Source of the DNA: Glycomyces sp. L485
GTDB taxonomy: Bacteria; Actinomycetota; Actinomycetes; Mycobacteriales; Micromonosporaceae
Direction of reading: 5' to 3'
Length of the DNA stretch: 42,074 nucleotides
Assembly: GCF_022548875.1 (NCBI RefSeq)
Contig: NZ_JAKZEW010000037.1
Location: 1 to 42,074, forward strand
Shown here: piece after piece, positions 7,238 to 15,879 of the stretch
Position numbering within the stretch: the first letter of the stretch is position 1
Layout: each line of letters begins with the position of its first letter
Program-made: the position numbers and the translations under genes
Notes under the pieces: generated by a model
What the model was told of the DNA's origin: nothing
The model's input: only the letters and a program-made list of their open reading frames with translations
Database searches by the model: none

Positions 7238-8617
7238 ATGAGGCTGACGAAGGAACCCTGGAAATCCCCCATCTGGAACAGACGTCCGACGTTCCTGCAC
7301 TCCAACCGGCCCCTCGCCCGGTACGTCGGACGCCCCGCCGCCGAGTTCCTCAAGATCGAACCGGCCGGCGGCATCGTCCTCCTCGCCTGCGCCGCCATCG
7401 CCCTCCTCTGGGCCAACTCCCCCTGGTCGTCCTCCTACGAGACCGTCTGGGGCATGGAGATCGCGTTCGACTTCGGCGGCTTCGAACTCCACCACAGCCT
7501 GAAAGACTGGATCAACGACGGCCTGATGGCGATCTTCTTCTTCGTCGTCGGCATGGAGATCAAGAGCGAGATCGTCACCGGACACCTCCGCCAGGTCCGC
7601 AACGCCGTCGCCCCGGTCGCCGGCGCCCTCGGCGGCATGGTCGTGCCCGCCCTCATCTACATCGCCTTCAACGCCGGCGGCGAAGCCGCCCACGGCTGGG
7701 GCATCCCCATGGCCACCGACATCGCCTTCGCAGTCGGCATCGTCGCGCTCTTCGGCAACCGCATCCCCTCCCAGGCGCGGATCTTCCTGCTCACCCTCGC
7801 CATCGTCGACGACCTCGGCGCCATCGCAGTCATCGCCGTCTTCTACACCGACTCCCTCTCCATGCCCTGGCTCATCGCCGCCGGGCTTCTCCTCGCAACC
7901 GCCGTCGTCCTGCGCCTGCTCAACGTCTGGTCCGGCCCCGTCTACCTCGTCATCGGCATCCTCGCCTGGGTCGCCATGCTCGAATCGGGCGTCCACGCCA
8001 CCATCGCCGGCGTCGCCATGGGCCTGATCATCTCCTCCCGGCCCCTGCTCGACCCGACCGTCGCCCACAACACCGCCCAAGAGCTCGCCCAGGACGGCCT
8101 GACCGTCGCGGAGACCGAGCGGATCACGAAGCTCGTCAGGGAGTCCGTGCCGCCCACCGAACGGCTCCAGCACCAGTTCCACCCGTTCTCCTCGTTCGTG
8201 GTCCTGCCGCTGTTCGCGCTGGCGAACGCCGGGGTCGCGCTGAGCGGCGAGACGCTGGGCGCCGCGCTGGCGTCGGCGGCCACGCTCGGCATCGCGGCCG
8301 GGCTCGTGGTCGGCAAGTTCGCCGGGGTGCTGCTGGCGACCTGGATCGTCGTCAAGGCCGGCCTGGGCCGGCTGCCGGAAGGTACGTCGTGGCTGCTCAT
8401 GGGCGGTCTAGCGGCGGTGGCGGGCGTCGGGTTCACCGTGGCGCTGTTCATCACCGAGCTGGCGTTCCGCAGCGGGGACGCGGCGATGCTGACCGACGAG
8501 GCCAAGATCGGCGTGCTCGGCGGCTCCCTCATCGCCGCGTGCCTGGGCGGTCTGCTGCTGCGGCTGGCCGTGCCCAAGCGCGGTGAGGCTCTGGAGGACG
8601 CGAACGAGGGGCGTTAG
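7238..8617 (+). CDS. nhaA: Na+/H+ antiporter NhaA
   Basis: The 459-residue, about 12-TM protein exchanges sodium for protons for pH and salt homeostasis. It carries the NhaA hallmarks GLMAIFFFVVGMEIKSE (about 92-108), MATDIAFAVGI with the conserved Asp (about 158-168), and FLLTLAIVDDLGAIAVIA, where the paired Asp residues are the ion site. ATG 7238 has TAGGCT at 7225-7230 and a 7-nt gap, so leaderless transcription is likely and fixes the start. The last third of the gene (after about 8190) uses fewer C-ending codons than the first part, without any break in the family motifs. It is followed after 53 nt by the DUF3151 gene on the same strand. Confidence 0.96.
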   Translation: MRLTKEPWKSPIWNRRPTFLHSNRPLARYVGRPAAEFLKIEPAGGIVLLACAAIALLWANSPWSSSYETVWGMEIAFDFGGFELHHSLKDWINDGLMAIFFFVVGMEIKSEIVTGHLRQVRNAVAPVAGALGGMVVPALIYIAFNAGGEAAHGWGIPMATDIAFAVGIVALFGNRIPSQARIFLLTLAIVDDLGAIAVIAVFYTDSLSMPWLIAAGLLLATAVVLRLLNVWSGPVYLVIGILAWVAMLESGVHATIAGVAMGLIISSRPLLDPTVAHNTAQELAQDGLTVAETERITKLVRESVPPTERLQHQFHPFSSFVVLPLFALANAGVALSGETLGAALASAATLGIAAGLVVGKFAGVLLATWIVVKAGLGRLPEGTSWLLMGGLAAVAGVGFTVALFITELAFRSGDAAMLTDEAKIGVLGGSLIAACLGGLLLRLAVPKRGEALEDANEGR

Positions 8618-8670
8618 TCTTGGCTGACCGGTTTTCACGAGCGACTCGACCCTAGAGTGAGGACATCGCA

Positions 8671-9078
8671 TTGGCTCCGCAGAATCTCATGTCCCAGCCC
8701 CCGGCCACCTTGCTTCCAGAGGACACCGAGGCCAGGAAGTACCTCGATGAGCACTCCCCTGAGGACACGGTCAGGAACTATCCGTGGTTCTGCGCGGCCT
8801 GGGCGCGGCTGGCCAGGAACGCCATCGAGGCCGGCGACGACGTGAGCGCGTACGCCTTCGCCCGGACCGGCTATCACCGGGGCCTCGACCAGCTGCGGCG
8901 CAGCGGCTGGAGGGGCCACGGCCCGATCCCGTGGGAGCACAAGCCGAATCGGGGCTTCCTGAAGTCGCTCTACCAGCTCTCCCGGGCGGCCGCGGCCATC
9001 GGGGAGGCCGACGAGGCCGCCCGCTGCGCGCAGTTCCTGCGCGACTCCGACCCGGCCGCCGCCGACGCCCTGACTTAG
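8671..9078 (+). CDS. DUF3151 family protein
   Basis: This 135-residue soluble protein of unknown function is found across Actinobacteria. Recognisable blocks are QPPATLLPED at the start, AYAFARTGYHRGLDQLRRSGWRGHGPIPW (about 64-92, the family core), NRGFLKSL, and RCAQFLRDSDPAA at the end. The TTG start at 8671 has GAGGA seven bases upstream and gives the family N-terminus (MAPQNLMSQPPATLLP). An ATG at 8689 would cut into it. A TAGAGT -10 candidate lies at 8653-8658. Helical repeats suggest a TPR-like fold, but no activity is known. Confidence 0.9.
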   Translation: MAPQNLMSQPPATLLPEDTEARKYLDEHSPEDTVRNYPWFCAAWARLARNAIEAGDDVSAYAFARTGYHRGLDQLRRSGWRGHGPIPWEHKPNRGFLKSLYQLSRAAAAIGEADEAARCAQFLRDSDPAAADALT

Positions 9079-9081
9079 ACG

Positions 9082-9132
9082 CGAACGCGGGGCGGCCCGC
9101 ACGGCTTCGCCGTGCGGGCCGCCCCGCGTTCG
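9082..9132. terminator. Very strong 24-bp perfect hairpin terminator
   Basis: Positions 9082-9105 pair without mismatch with 9109-9132 around a 3-nt loop. It lies between the convergent DUF3151 and Rieske genes, immediately after the DUF3151 stop. There is no clear T-tract, and stem strength alone is extreme. Confidence 0.85.
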
Positions 9133-9286
9133 TTCTCAAGTTCTGCGGTTCGTTCCCAGGGGCAAGGGCACCGATCATGGCAGGTCTGACCGCCGAGGAT
9201 CGTGGACAGCGGCTGCCTACACGCGGAGACGGAAAAAGCCGGTGGAACCGCCCCCTGTGGTCCCACCGGCTCGCTCATGTCCCGCC

Positions 9287-9766
9287 TCAGGCGAGGGTGA
9301 TGCTGCCGTTCTCCACGGTGATGTCGACTTCGGACAGGCCGGTCTCGGCCGGACCCTGGAGGAGCTCGCCCCCCATGTCGAACTGGGAGGCGTGGTTCGG
9401 GCAGATGATGACGCCGTCGGCGTCCGGGGCGTTGAGGATGGAGCCCTGGTGCGGGCAGGCCGCCGAGAATGCCAGGAACTCGTCGGCCGTCGGCTGGACC
9501 ACGATGGTGTCGTCCACGACGATGCCGCCGCCGACCGGCACCGCCGAGGTCTCGGTCAGGGCCGCCCCGCCGCCCTCCGCGGCCCCGCTGTCGGTGCCGC
9601 CGGTCGGTTCGTCGCCGGAGCCGCCGGCACTGGAGTCGGAGGGTTCGGCCGTGCCGCAGGCGGCCAGCGCCCCCGCGGCTCCGAGTGCGGCCACGCCGCA
9701 CATGATCCCGCGCCGCGAGGCGAGGACCCGCTGCGCGATGGCGCGGCCGTTGTCGGTGTCGGTCAT
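9287..9766 (-). CDS. Rieske [2Fe-2S] lipoprotein exported by a Tat-like signal
   Basis: The 159-residue protein has a twin Arg at 18-19 (ASRRGIMCG), a hydrophobic stretch and the lipobox LAAC (Cys37), then a Ser/Gly/Asp-rich linker (38-70). The C-terminal Rieske fold has the cluster ligands in ACPHQGS (Cys104, His106) and ICPNHASQFD (Cys122, His125). Proteins of this build in actinobacteria are stand-alone exported Rieske proteins, not cytochrome bc1 subunits. Partner and reaction are unknown. Tat export fits a cluster assembled in the cytoplasm. The gene is monocistronic, with a gap of about 120 bases to the acyl-CoA dehydrogenase gene upstream. Confidence 0.9.
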   Translation of the reverse strand: MTDTDNGRAIAQRVLASRRGIMCGVAALGAAGALAACGTAEPSDSSAGGSGDEPTGGTDSGAAEGGGAALTETSAVPVGGGIVVDDTIVVQPTADEFLAFSAACPHQGSILNAPDADGVIICPNHASQFDMGGELLQGPAETGLSEVDITVENGSITLA

Positions 9767-9887
9767 TCTTGCTCCTCAATCTGCTGTCACTCAGAGTTGC
9801 GGTGTAACTGCCGCTATGTGAGGTATGGGGGAGGCCATCCCCTTTAGGCGGCCATGGCGGTAACACTACGCGCCGACAACGAGCTTG

Positions 9888-11060
9888 TCATGTGCAGAAC
9901 TCGTATTTCAAAGAATTTTGTTGAAGACTTGATAAAACTCCCAGGGATCGAGCAATCAGCATCCGTTGGACCTCGTTGGTCCCCTCGCCGATCTCGAGGA
10001 TCTTGCAGTCCCTCCAGGCGCGGGCGACGGCGGTCTCGTTCATGAAGCCGTAGCCGCCGAAGATCTGGGTCGCCTCGCGGGCGTTCTCGACCGCGGCCTG
10101 GGAAGCGTAGAGCTTCGCGATCGCCGCGTCGGTGCCGAAGGCCTCGCCGGCGTCGGCCCGCTCGGCCGCGTCCTGGTACGCCAGCCGGGCCGTGTGGGCC
10201 CGCAGCCGCATGTCGGCGAGCATGAACGCGATCGACTGGTTCGCCGCTATCGGCTTCCCGAACGCCTCGCGCTCCTTGGCGTGGGCGAGGGACTCGTCCA
10301 GGCAGCCCTGGGCCATGCCGGTCGCCAGCGCTGCGAGGGCCACCCGGCCGGAGTCGAGGAGCTCCAGGAACTGCGTGAAGCCCCTGCCCCTGACGCCGAT
10401 GAGGTTCTCGGCGGGGACGCGGCAGCCGTCGAAGTACACCGGCCGCGTGTCCGAGGCCCGCCAGCCGACCTTGGAGTACTCGGGGCCGATCTCGAGCCCG
10501 GGGGCCCCGGGCTCGACGGCGATGCAGGAGACCTCGTCGGGTCCGGTGGCGGCGGTGGCGACGATGAGGTCGGTCATGGCGGTGCCGGCGTTGGTGATGA
10601 AGCACTTCGCGCCGTCGATCACCCAGTGGTCGCCTTCGAGTCGGGCGCGGGTGTCGGTGCGTCCGGCGTCGGTGCCGCCGCTCGGTTCGGTGAGCGCGAA
10701 GGCGCACAGGCCCTCGCCGGCGGCCATGCGGGGCAGCCACCGCTCCTTCTGCTCCTCGGTGCCGTACTTGGCGAGGCCTTCGGAGCCGAGGGTCACCGAC
10801 GCCTCGACGGTGACGGCCACGGAGGAGTCGACGCGGGCGATCTCCTCCAGGGCGAGGCAGAGCATGAGCAGCCCGGCTTCGGCTCCGCCGTACGCCTCGG
10901 GCAGCGTCACGCCGAAGACGCCGAGCTTTCCCAGGTCGCGGACGAGGTCTGCGGGGAAGGCGCCCCGCTCGTAGTAGTCGCCTATGACGGGCCTGATCTC
11001 CGTCTCGGCGAACTCCCTCACCGCGGCGGCGAATTCGGCCTGCTCGTGTGTGAGTCTCAT
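9888..11060 (-). CDS. Acyl-CoA dehydrogenase
   Basis: The 390-residue flavoenzyme oxidises an acyl-CoA to the 2-enoyl-CoA. Motifs: LCAFALTEPSGGTDAG (FAD/substrate signature 1), the middle beta domain with GWRASDTRPVYFDGCRVP, R-EAFGKPIAANQSIAFMLADM, and the C-terminal QIFGGYGFMNE..RAWRDCKILEIGEGTNEVQRMLIAR, where the Glu of EGTNE is the usual catalytic base region. ATG 11058-11060 is preceded by TAGGAGG at good spacing. It lies only 8 nt after the acyl-CoA carboxylase gene, so the two are one operon. The pairing resembles branched-chain (leucine/isovalerate, liu-type) or odd-chain degradation, but chain specificity is not deducible and no biotin-carboxylase subunit is present. Confidence 0.95.
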   Translation of the reverse strand: MRLTHEQAEFAAAVREFAETEIRPVIGDYYERGAFPADLVRDLGKLGVFGVTLPEAYGGAEAGLLMLCLALEEIARVDSSVAVTVEASVTLGSEGLAKYGTEEQKERWLPRMAAGEGLCAFALTEPSGGTDAGRTDTRARLEGDHWVIDGAKCFITNAGTAMTDLIVATAATGPDEVSCIAVEPGAPGLEIGPEYSKVGWRASDTRPVYFDGCRVPAENLIGVRGRGFTQFLELLDSGRVALAALATGMAQGCLDESLAHAKEREAFGKPIAANQSIAFMLADMRLRAHTARLAYQDAAERADAGEAFGTDAAIAKLYASQAAVENAREATQIFGGYGFMNETAVARAWRDCKILEIGEGTNEVQRMLIARSLGVLSSLQQNSLKYEFCT

Positions 11061-11068
11061 AGCTCCTC

Positions 11069-12580
11069 CTACACCGGTGTTATCGGATGTCTGCGGTCGG
11101 CGAACCGGCGGTCCTTGTGGGACAGTCGGCGGTAGCGTGCGATGAGGTCGGACCTGAGGTCGGCGGCCTCGAGGACGTCGTCGACGACGAGTTCTCCGGC
11201 GAGGCGCCGCAGGTCGACGTCGGCCTCGTACTCTTCGCGCCGGTCGGCGATGAACCGCTCGCGTTCGGCCTCGTCTTCGATCAGTGCGATCTTGTTGGCG
11301 TACACGGCGTTGACGGCGGCTTCGGCGCCCATGACGGCGATCTTCGCGGTGGGGAGGGCGAGGACGGCGTCGGAGCCGAACGCGGGTCCGGCCATGGCGT
11401 AGAGGCCGGCGCCGTAGGCCTTGCGGACGACGACGCAGACCTTCGGGACGGTGGCCTCGGCGACGGCGGCGATCATCTTGGCGCCGTGTCGGATGATGCC
11501 GCCCTTCTCGAATTCGGCGCCGACCATGAACCCGGGGACGTCGGCGAGGAACAAGAGCGGCACGTTGAACGCGTCGCAGGTGTTGACGAACCGGGCGGCC
11601 TTGTCGGCGGAGTCGGAGAACAGGACGCCGCCGCGCACGCTCGGGTTGGAGGCGACGACGCCGACGGGGCGGCCGTCGAGTCGGGCGAGGGTGCAGATGA
11701 GCTCTCCGGCCCATCTGGCCTGCACTTCCAGTACTGAATCGCGGTCGACCAGGCCGTCGATGAAGTCGTGCATGTCGAACGGCGTGGATTCGCCCGGCGG
11801 GACGAGGGCGGCGAGGTCGATGTCCTTCGGGGGTCTGGCGGCGCGGGCCGGGGGCGGCTGCGTCCAGTTCGACGGGAGGTAGGACAGCCACCGGCGGATG
11901 GAGGCGATCGCCTCGTCTTCGTTGCGGCACAGGAAGTGCCCAACGCCGGATTCCTCGCAGTGGATGCGGGCCCCGCCCATGGCCTCCAATGTGGTCTGCT
12001 CGCCGGTGACCATCTCGACCATGCGTGGGCTGCCGAGGTACATGGAGGCGTTCCCGTCGACCATCGCGACGACGTCGCAGAACGCCGGGATGTAGGCGCC
12101 GCCTGCGGCCGAGGGCCCGAACAGCGCGCAAGCCTGGGGGACCTGACCGGAGGCCCTGACCTGCTCGTGGAAGATCCTGCCGGCGCCCCTGCGGCCGGGG
12201 AACAGCTGCACCTGGTCGGTGATGCGCGCCCCGGCGGAGTCGACGAGGTAGACGATGGGGTGCCGCTCGAGCTGGGCGGCCTCGATGGTCCGGATGATCT
12301 TCTCGACGGTCCTGGCGCCCCATGAGCCGGCTTTGACCGTGGAGTCGTTCGCGATGATGCGCACCGGCCTGCCTTGGACGGTGGCCGTTCCGCACACCAC
12401 CCCGTCGGCGGGGAGCGCCGGGTCGGGGTTGGCCCACAGGGCGTCCTCGGTGAACGAGTCGAGGTCGGCGAGCCGACGGATGCGTTCGCGCGCGTGGTAC
12501 TTGCCCGCCGCGGCGGCAGCCTTGTGGTACTTCTCGGCGCCTCCGCGCGTGATGCTCTCGCGTTCGGCACGGTAGTCCAC
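11069..12580 (-). CDS. Acyl-CoA carboxylase, carboxyltransferase (beta) subunit
   Basis: The 503-residue protein has two crotonase-like halves. N-half: RIIANDSTVKAGSWG, VYLVDSAGARI and FGPSAAGGAYIPAFCD. C-half: PVGVVASNPSVRGGVL, PLLFLADVPGFMVGAEFEKGGIIRHGAKM and VVVRKAYGAGLYAMAGPAF. The absence of a zinc finger and the SNP..GG..AG.. pattern place it with propionyl-, methylcrotonyl- or geranyl-CoA-type beta subunits. It transfers carboxyl from biotin to acyl-CoA and needs a biotinylated alpha subunit, which is not in the window. The start is GTG 12578-12580, with GGAGAGG upstream. It is first gene of the operon, and the promoter carries a 20-bp palindrome at the start point. Its proximity to acyl-CoA dehydrogenase suggests leucine-type catabolism (inference). 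Confidence 0.93.
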   Translation of the reverse strand: MDYRAERESITRGGAEKYHKAAAAAGKYHARERIRRLADLDSFTEDALWANPDPALPADGVVCGTATVQGRPVRIIANDSTVKAGSWGARTVEKIIRTIEAAQLERHPIVYLVDSAGARITDQVQLFPGRRGAGRIFHEQVRASGQVPQACALFGPSAAGGAYIPAFCDVVAMVDGNASMYLGSPRMVEMVTGEQTTLEAMGGARIHCEESGVGHFLCRNEDEAIASIRRWLSYLPSNWTQPPPARAARPPKDIDLAALVPPGESTPFDMHDFIDGLVDRDSVLEVQARWAGELICTLARLDGRPVGVVASNPSVRGGVLFSDSADKAARFVNTCDAFNVPLLFLADVPGFMVGAEFEKGGIIRHGAKMIAAVAEATVPKVCVVVRKAYGAGLYAMAGPAFGSDAVLALPTAKIAVMGAEAAVNAVYANKIALIEDEAERERFIADRREEYEADVDLRRLAGELVVDDVLEAADLRSDLIARYRRLSHKDRRFADRRHPITPV

Positions 12581-12606
12581 GATGCGCGCCCCTCTCCAAG
12601 ACCCGG

Positions 12607-12626
12607 ACCTTAACGATCGTTAAGGT
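12607..12626. promoter_or_regulatory. 20-bp perfect palindromic operator of the acyl-CoA carboxylase operon
   Basis: ACCTTAACGATCGTTAAGGT is its own reverse complement. It begins at the predicted transcription start of the carboxylase operon, where binding would block initiation. Its size and symmetry fit a TetR-family repressor sensing acyl-CoA. No such regulator is encoded in the window. Confidence 0.75.
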
Positions 12627-12632
12627 GATTTC

Positions 12633-12661
12633 ATTGTGTCGCGAGAACCACCCGCTGTCAA
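12633..12661 (-). promoter_or_regulatory. Promoter of the acyl-CoA carboxylase/dehydrogenase operon
   Basis: Read on the minus strand: TTGACA (12656-12661), 17-nt spacer, CACAAT (12633-12638). The -35 is the full consensus. The predicted start at about 12626 coincides with the edge of the palindrome. Confidence 0.65.
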
Positions 12662-12748
12662 CGACTTCGGGACACGCATACCCTCGAAGGACCGTCCCCC
12701 GCGCGGCGAAGCCTGCGAGCCGCGATCGGCACCGCCTTCCGGAGACCC

Positions 12749-14782
12749 ATGAGCACCGACACCAGCGAGACCGCCGCTCCGCCGGCGACGCGCGCCCCTC
12801 GGCCCGCCAAGCAGTTCCTTCCCGAGATCGAAGGGCTGCGCGGCCTCGCCATCGTCGTCATCGCCGTCTACCACGTCTGGTTCAACCGCGTCTCGGGCGG
12901 CGTCGACGTGTTCTTGCTGCTCTCGGGATTCTTCATCACCGCCAGCCTCGTCCGCGCCGTCGAATCCGGCAAGGGCATCGGCCCCGTCCGCTACGCCGCC
13001 CGCATCGTCCGCCGCATCTTCCCGCCCGCCCTGGTCGTCGCCGCCGCAACGGTCGCGATGACCGCGATCTGGCTGCCACGCGCCACCTGGAACCAGCAGC
13101 TCGGCGACATCCTCGCCTCCGCGCTCTACGTCGGCAACTGGCGCCTGGCCGAGAACGCCGTCGACTACCTCTCCTCGAACAACGGCGCCAGCATCGTCCA
13201 GCACTACTGGTCGCTCGGCATCCAAGCCCAGTTCTACCTGCTGTGGCCGCTGCTCATCGCCGCCTGCGCCTGGATCGGGGCCAGGACCGGTCGGAGCGTG
13301 CGGGCCGCGCTCGCGCCGGCCCTGATCGCCGTCTTCGCCTCCTCGTTCGCCTTCGCGATGTGGGAGACCGCCGACGACCAGGCCTACGCCTACTTCGACA
13401 CCCGCGCACGCCTGTGGCAGTTCGCCCTCGGCGGCCTCCTCGTCCTGGCCCTCCCGTACCTCAGGCTCGGGCGCCGCGCCGGCGCGATCCTCAGCTGGAG
13501 CGCCGTCGCCGCGCTCCTCGCCTGCGGGATGCTCCTCGACAGCACCTACTTCCCCGGCCCCGCCGGGCTCTGGCCCGTCGCCGCCGCGGCCGCCGTCATC
13601 GCCGTCGCCACCGCGCAGCCCGGCGCCGGAGCCGGAGGCCTGCTGAACTCCCGCCCGCTCCAAGGCCTCGGCAGACTGTCGTACACCCTCTACCTGTGGC
13701 ACTGGCCGGTCCTGGTCTGCTACCTGACCGCCACCGGCCGCGACACCGCCACCCTCGCCGGCGGCCTCGGCGTCATCGCCGCCGCCACCGCGCTCGCCGT
13801 CGCCACGCGCTGGCTCGTGGAACTGCGCCTGCCCGCGACCGGCTGGGGCCAGAAGACCGCCCGCGGCGCGGCCGTGCTCGGCGCGGCGAGCCTCGCGCTC
13901 GTCCTCGCCGCCACCGGCGCCCTCGCCGGCTACATCGCCTACGAACGCGACCGGCTCGACCCCGCAGGCGCCGACGCGAGCCTGTACCCGGGCGCCGCCG
14001 CTCTCGCCGAGGGCCCCGCGGTGGAGGCGGCCGACTTCATCCCCTCCACGCTGGACGCCGCCGACGACCGCGACCCGGGGCTCTCAGACGAGTGCAACCA
14101 GTCCATGGAGGGCTACGAGCTCGTCCGCTGCGACTTCGGCGCCGACGAGGGCACCGCCGCGGCGACGGTCGTGATGTACGGCGGCTCGAAGATCTGGCAG
14201 TGGCTGCCGGCCGTCGAGGCCGCCGCCGAGCGCCAGGGCTGGCACGTGGTCACGTTCATCAAGAACGCCTGCATCATCGCCACCGAGCAGCCGAACATGG
14301 ACCAGGGACGCTACCGCTCCTGCGCCGAGTGGAACGACGACGCCGTCGACGCGATCGTCGAGATCGAGCCGGACCTGGTCTTCACGTACGGCTCGCGCGT
14401 CGGCTACGACGCGGTCGAATCGTTCCCGGCGTACACCGAGCGATACGCGCAGCTGCGCGAGAGCGGCGCGGCGATCGTCGCCGTCCGCGACACCCCCAGC
14501 CCCCGCTTCGACATCCCCACCTGCGTCGACCTCGACGGCCCGGCCTCATGCGCGGTCGACCGCGACTCCTACTACCCGGACCCGGACGCCTTCGACCGGC
14601 TCGACGTCCCCGACGGTGTCCACAAGGCCGACCTCATCGACTACATCTGCACCGCGGTCGACTGCCCGCCGGTGGTCGGCAACGTCCTCGTCTACCGCGA
14701 CGACGCCCACCTGACGAACACGTACGCGGCGACCCTCGCCCCCTATTTGGAGGTAGAGCTCCTCGCCGCGCTGAACGGCTAG
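12749..14782 (+). CDS. Acyltransferase-3 / SGNH fusion membrane protein with altered motifs
   Basis: The 677-residue protein has about ten N-terminal membrane segments (acyltransferase-3, OafA/YrhL type, about 25-410) and an extracytoplasmic SGNH-like domain (about 440-677). This architecture O-acetylates cell-surface polymers. The AT3 His is kept (AVYHVWFN, His42; [15 protein letters not shown]), as is LYLWHWPVL. Two key blocks differ from the paralogue at 17869-20058. The usual WSLAVEEQFY is [10 protein letters not shown] here (Glu to Gln at 159), and the SGNH nucleophile block GDSH is GGSK (Ser480). The C-terminal DxxH of SGNH proteins remains as DDAHL. GGAGA precedes ATG 12749. Either specificity has shifted or one domain is inactive. 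It overlaps deoD tail-to-tail by 4 bp. Confidence 0.88.
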   Translation: MSTDTSETAAPPATRAPRPAKQFLPEIEGLRGLAIVVIAVYHVWFNRVSGGVDVFLLLSGFFITASLVRAVESGKGIGPVRYAARIVRRIFPPALVVAAATVAMTAIWLPRATWNQQLGDILASALYVGNWRLAENAVDYLSSNNGASIVQHYWSLGIQAQFYLLWPLLIAACAWIGARTGRSVRAALAPALIAVFASSFAFAMWETADDQAYAYFDTRARLWQFALGGLLVLALPYLRLGRRAGAILSWSAVAALLACGMLLDSTYFPGPAGLWPVAAAAAVIAVATAQPGAGAGGLLNSRPLQGLGRLSYTLYLWHWPVLVCYLTATGRDTATLAGGLGVIAAATALAVATRWLVELRLPATGWGQKTARGAAVLGAASLALVLAATGALAGYIAYERDRLDPAGADASLYPGAAALAEGPAVEAADFIPSTLDAADDRDPGLSDECNQSMEGYELVRCDFGADEGTAAATVVMYGGSKIWQWLPAVEAAAERQGWHVVTFIKNACIIATEQPNMDQGRYRSCAEWNDDAVDAIVEIEPDLVFTYGSRVGYDAVESFPAYTERYAQLRESGAAIVAVRDTPSPRFDIPTCVDLDGPASCAVDRDSYYPDPDAFDRLDVPDGVHKADLIDYICTAVDCPPVVGNVLVYRDDAHLTNTYAATLAPYLEVELLAALNG

Positions 14783-15486
14783 GCGACGACGGCGTCGAGG
14801 GCGATCTCGACCATCTCCGAGAACGACTCCTGGCGCTGGTCGGCGGGCAGCTCCGTGCCCTTGAGGATATGGTCGGAGATCGTGCACACCGCCAGGGCCC
14901 TGGCCTTGAACTTCGCGGCGAGCGTGTAGATCGCCGCGGCCTCCATCTCGATCGCCAGGATCCCGTAATCGGCCAGGAGCGCCTCGACCTCGGGCGCGTC
15001 GGTGTAGAACGTGTCCGAGCTGTAGAGCTGCCCCACCCTGAGGTCGATGCCCCGCGCCTCGGCGGCGTCGACCGCGGCGCGCAGCAGACCGAAGTCGGCG
15101 ACCGGAGCGTAGTCGACCACGCCGGAGAAGCGGATCCGGTTCATGCTCGAGTTCGTCGACGCCCCGATCGCGGCCACGACGTCGCGCAGCTCGATGTCGG
15201 CGTGGACGGCCCCGGCCGAGCCCACCCGCACGAGGGTCTCGACGCCGTACACGTCGAGCAGCTCGTGGACGTAGATCGACGCCGACGGCTGGCCCATGCC
15301 GGTGCCCTGGACCGAGACGCGCCGGCCCTTGTATGTGCCGGTGAAGCCGAACATGCTCCTGACCTCGGAGTAGCACACCGCGTCGGTCAGGAAGTTCTCG
15401 GCGATCCACTTCGCGCGGAGCGGGTCGCCGGGCAAAAGGACGCTGTCGGCGATGTCGCCGGGCTTGGCGGAGATGTGCGCTGTCAT
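14779..15486 (-). CDS. deoD: Purine nucleoside phosphorylase, DeoD (hexameric) type
   Basis: The 235-residue enzyme phosphorolyses purine (deoxy)nucleosides to free base plus (deoxy)ribose-1-phosphate in salvage. Motifs: [19 protein letters not shown] (phosphate/ribose loop, about 15-35), [49 protein letters not shown] (the MEA ribose-binding glutamate) and [14 protein letters not shown] (base-site Asp). Length and motifs match E. coli DeoD rather than trimeric PunA. I use ATG 15484-15486 ([11 protein letters not shown]), which fits the family start. Upstream in-frame codons give a non-homologous extension. A CATGCT hexamer six bases before the ATG may be a -10 for a leaderless message. Confidence 0.95.
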   Translation of the reverse strand: MTAHISAKPGDIADSVLLPGDPLRAKWIAENFLTDAVCYSEVRSMFGFTGTYKGRRVSVQGTGMGQPSASIYVHELLDVYGVETLVRVGSAGAVHADIELRDVVAAIGASTNSSMNRIRFSGVVDYAPVADFGLLRAAVDAAEARGIDLRVGQLYSSDTFYTDAPEVEALLADYGILAIEMEAAAIYTLAAKFKARALAVCTISDHILKGTELPADQRQESFSEMVEIALDAVVA

Positions 15487-15595
15487 GGCGCCAGCATGCC
15501 ATAAACATCCCATGAATTCCCCGAGAGTACGTGTGAGTCAGATCCCGCGATACCCGCTTGCCGCTCCGCCGCATCGATCCGGTAGCCTTTTCGGC

Positions 15596-15685
15596 GGTGG
15601 CGTGTCCGAGCGGCCGAAGGAGCTCGCCTCGAAAGCGAGTAAACGTTCACGCGTTTCGTGGGTTCAAATCCCACCGCCACCGCCA
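15596..15685 (+). tRNA. tRNA-Ser (anticodon CGA)
   Basis: The acceptor GGTGGCG (15596-15602) pairs with CGCCACC (15675-15681), followed by discriminator G and encoded CCA (15683-15685). The anticodon arm is ctcgc-ctCGAaa-gcgag, reading UCG codons. The long variable arm is class II, as serine tRNAs require. The T-loop is ggTTCAAATcc. A terminator hairpin follows. Confidence 0.96.
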
Positions 15686-15693
15686 GCCAGCAA

Positions 15694-15730
15694 GAACGGC
15701 GGGCCTTCCGAATCGGGAGGCCCGCCGTTC
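15694..15730 (+). terminator. Terminator of tRNA-Ser
   Basis: gaacggcgggcc..cc (from 15694) pairs with gggaggcccgccgttc (to 15730) with one wobble near the 5-nt loop. It starts 9 bases after the CCA end. Confidence 0.75.
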
Positions 15731-15879
15731 TCGTCTCGAGTCTCAATCGTGGGTCTCCCACCGCCAGCCCGGCAGAGGCCCCTTCATCTTTCCCGTCGTC
15801 GCGGCCCGTCGCCGCCGCATACGGGCACAGCCCGTCTAGGCTGTTCTGGTCATGCGGTGTCGACAAAGGGGGGACTGGA

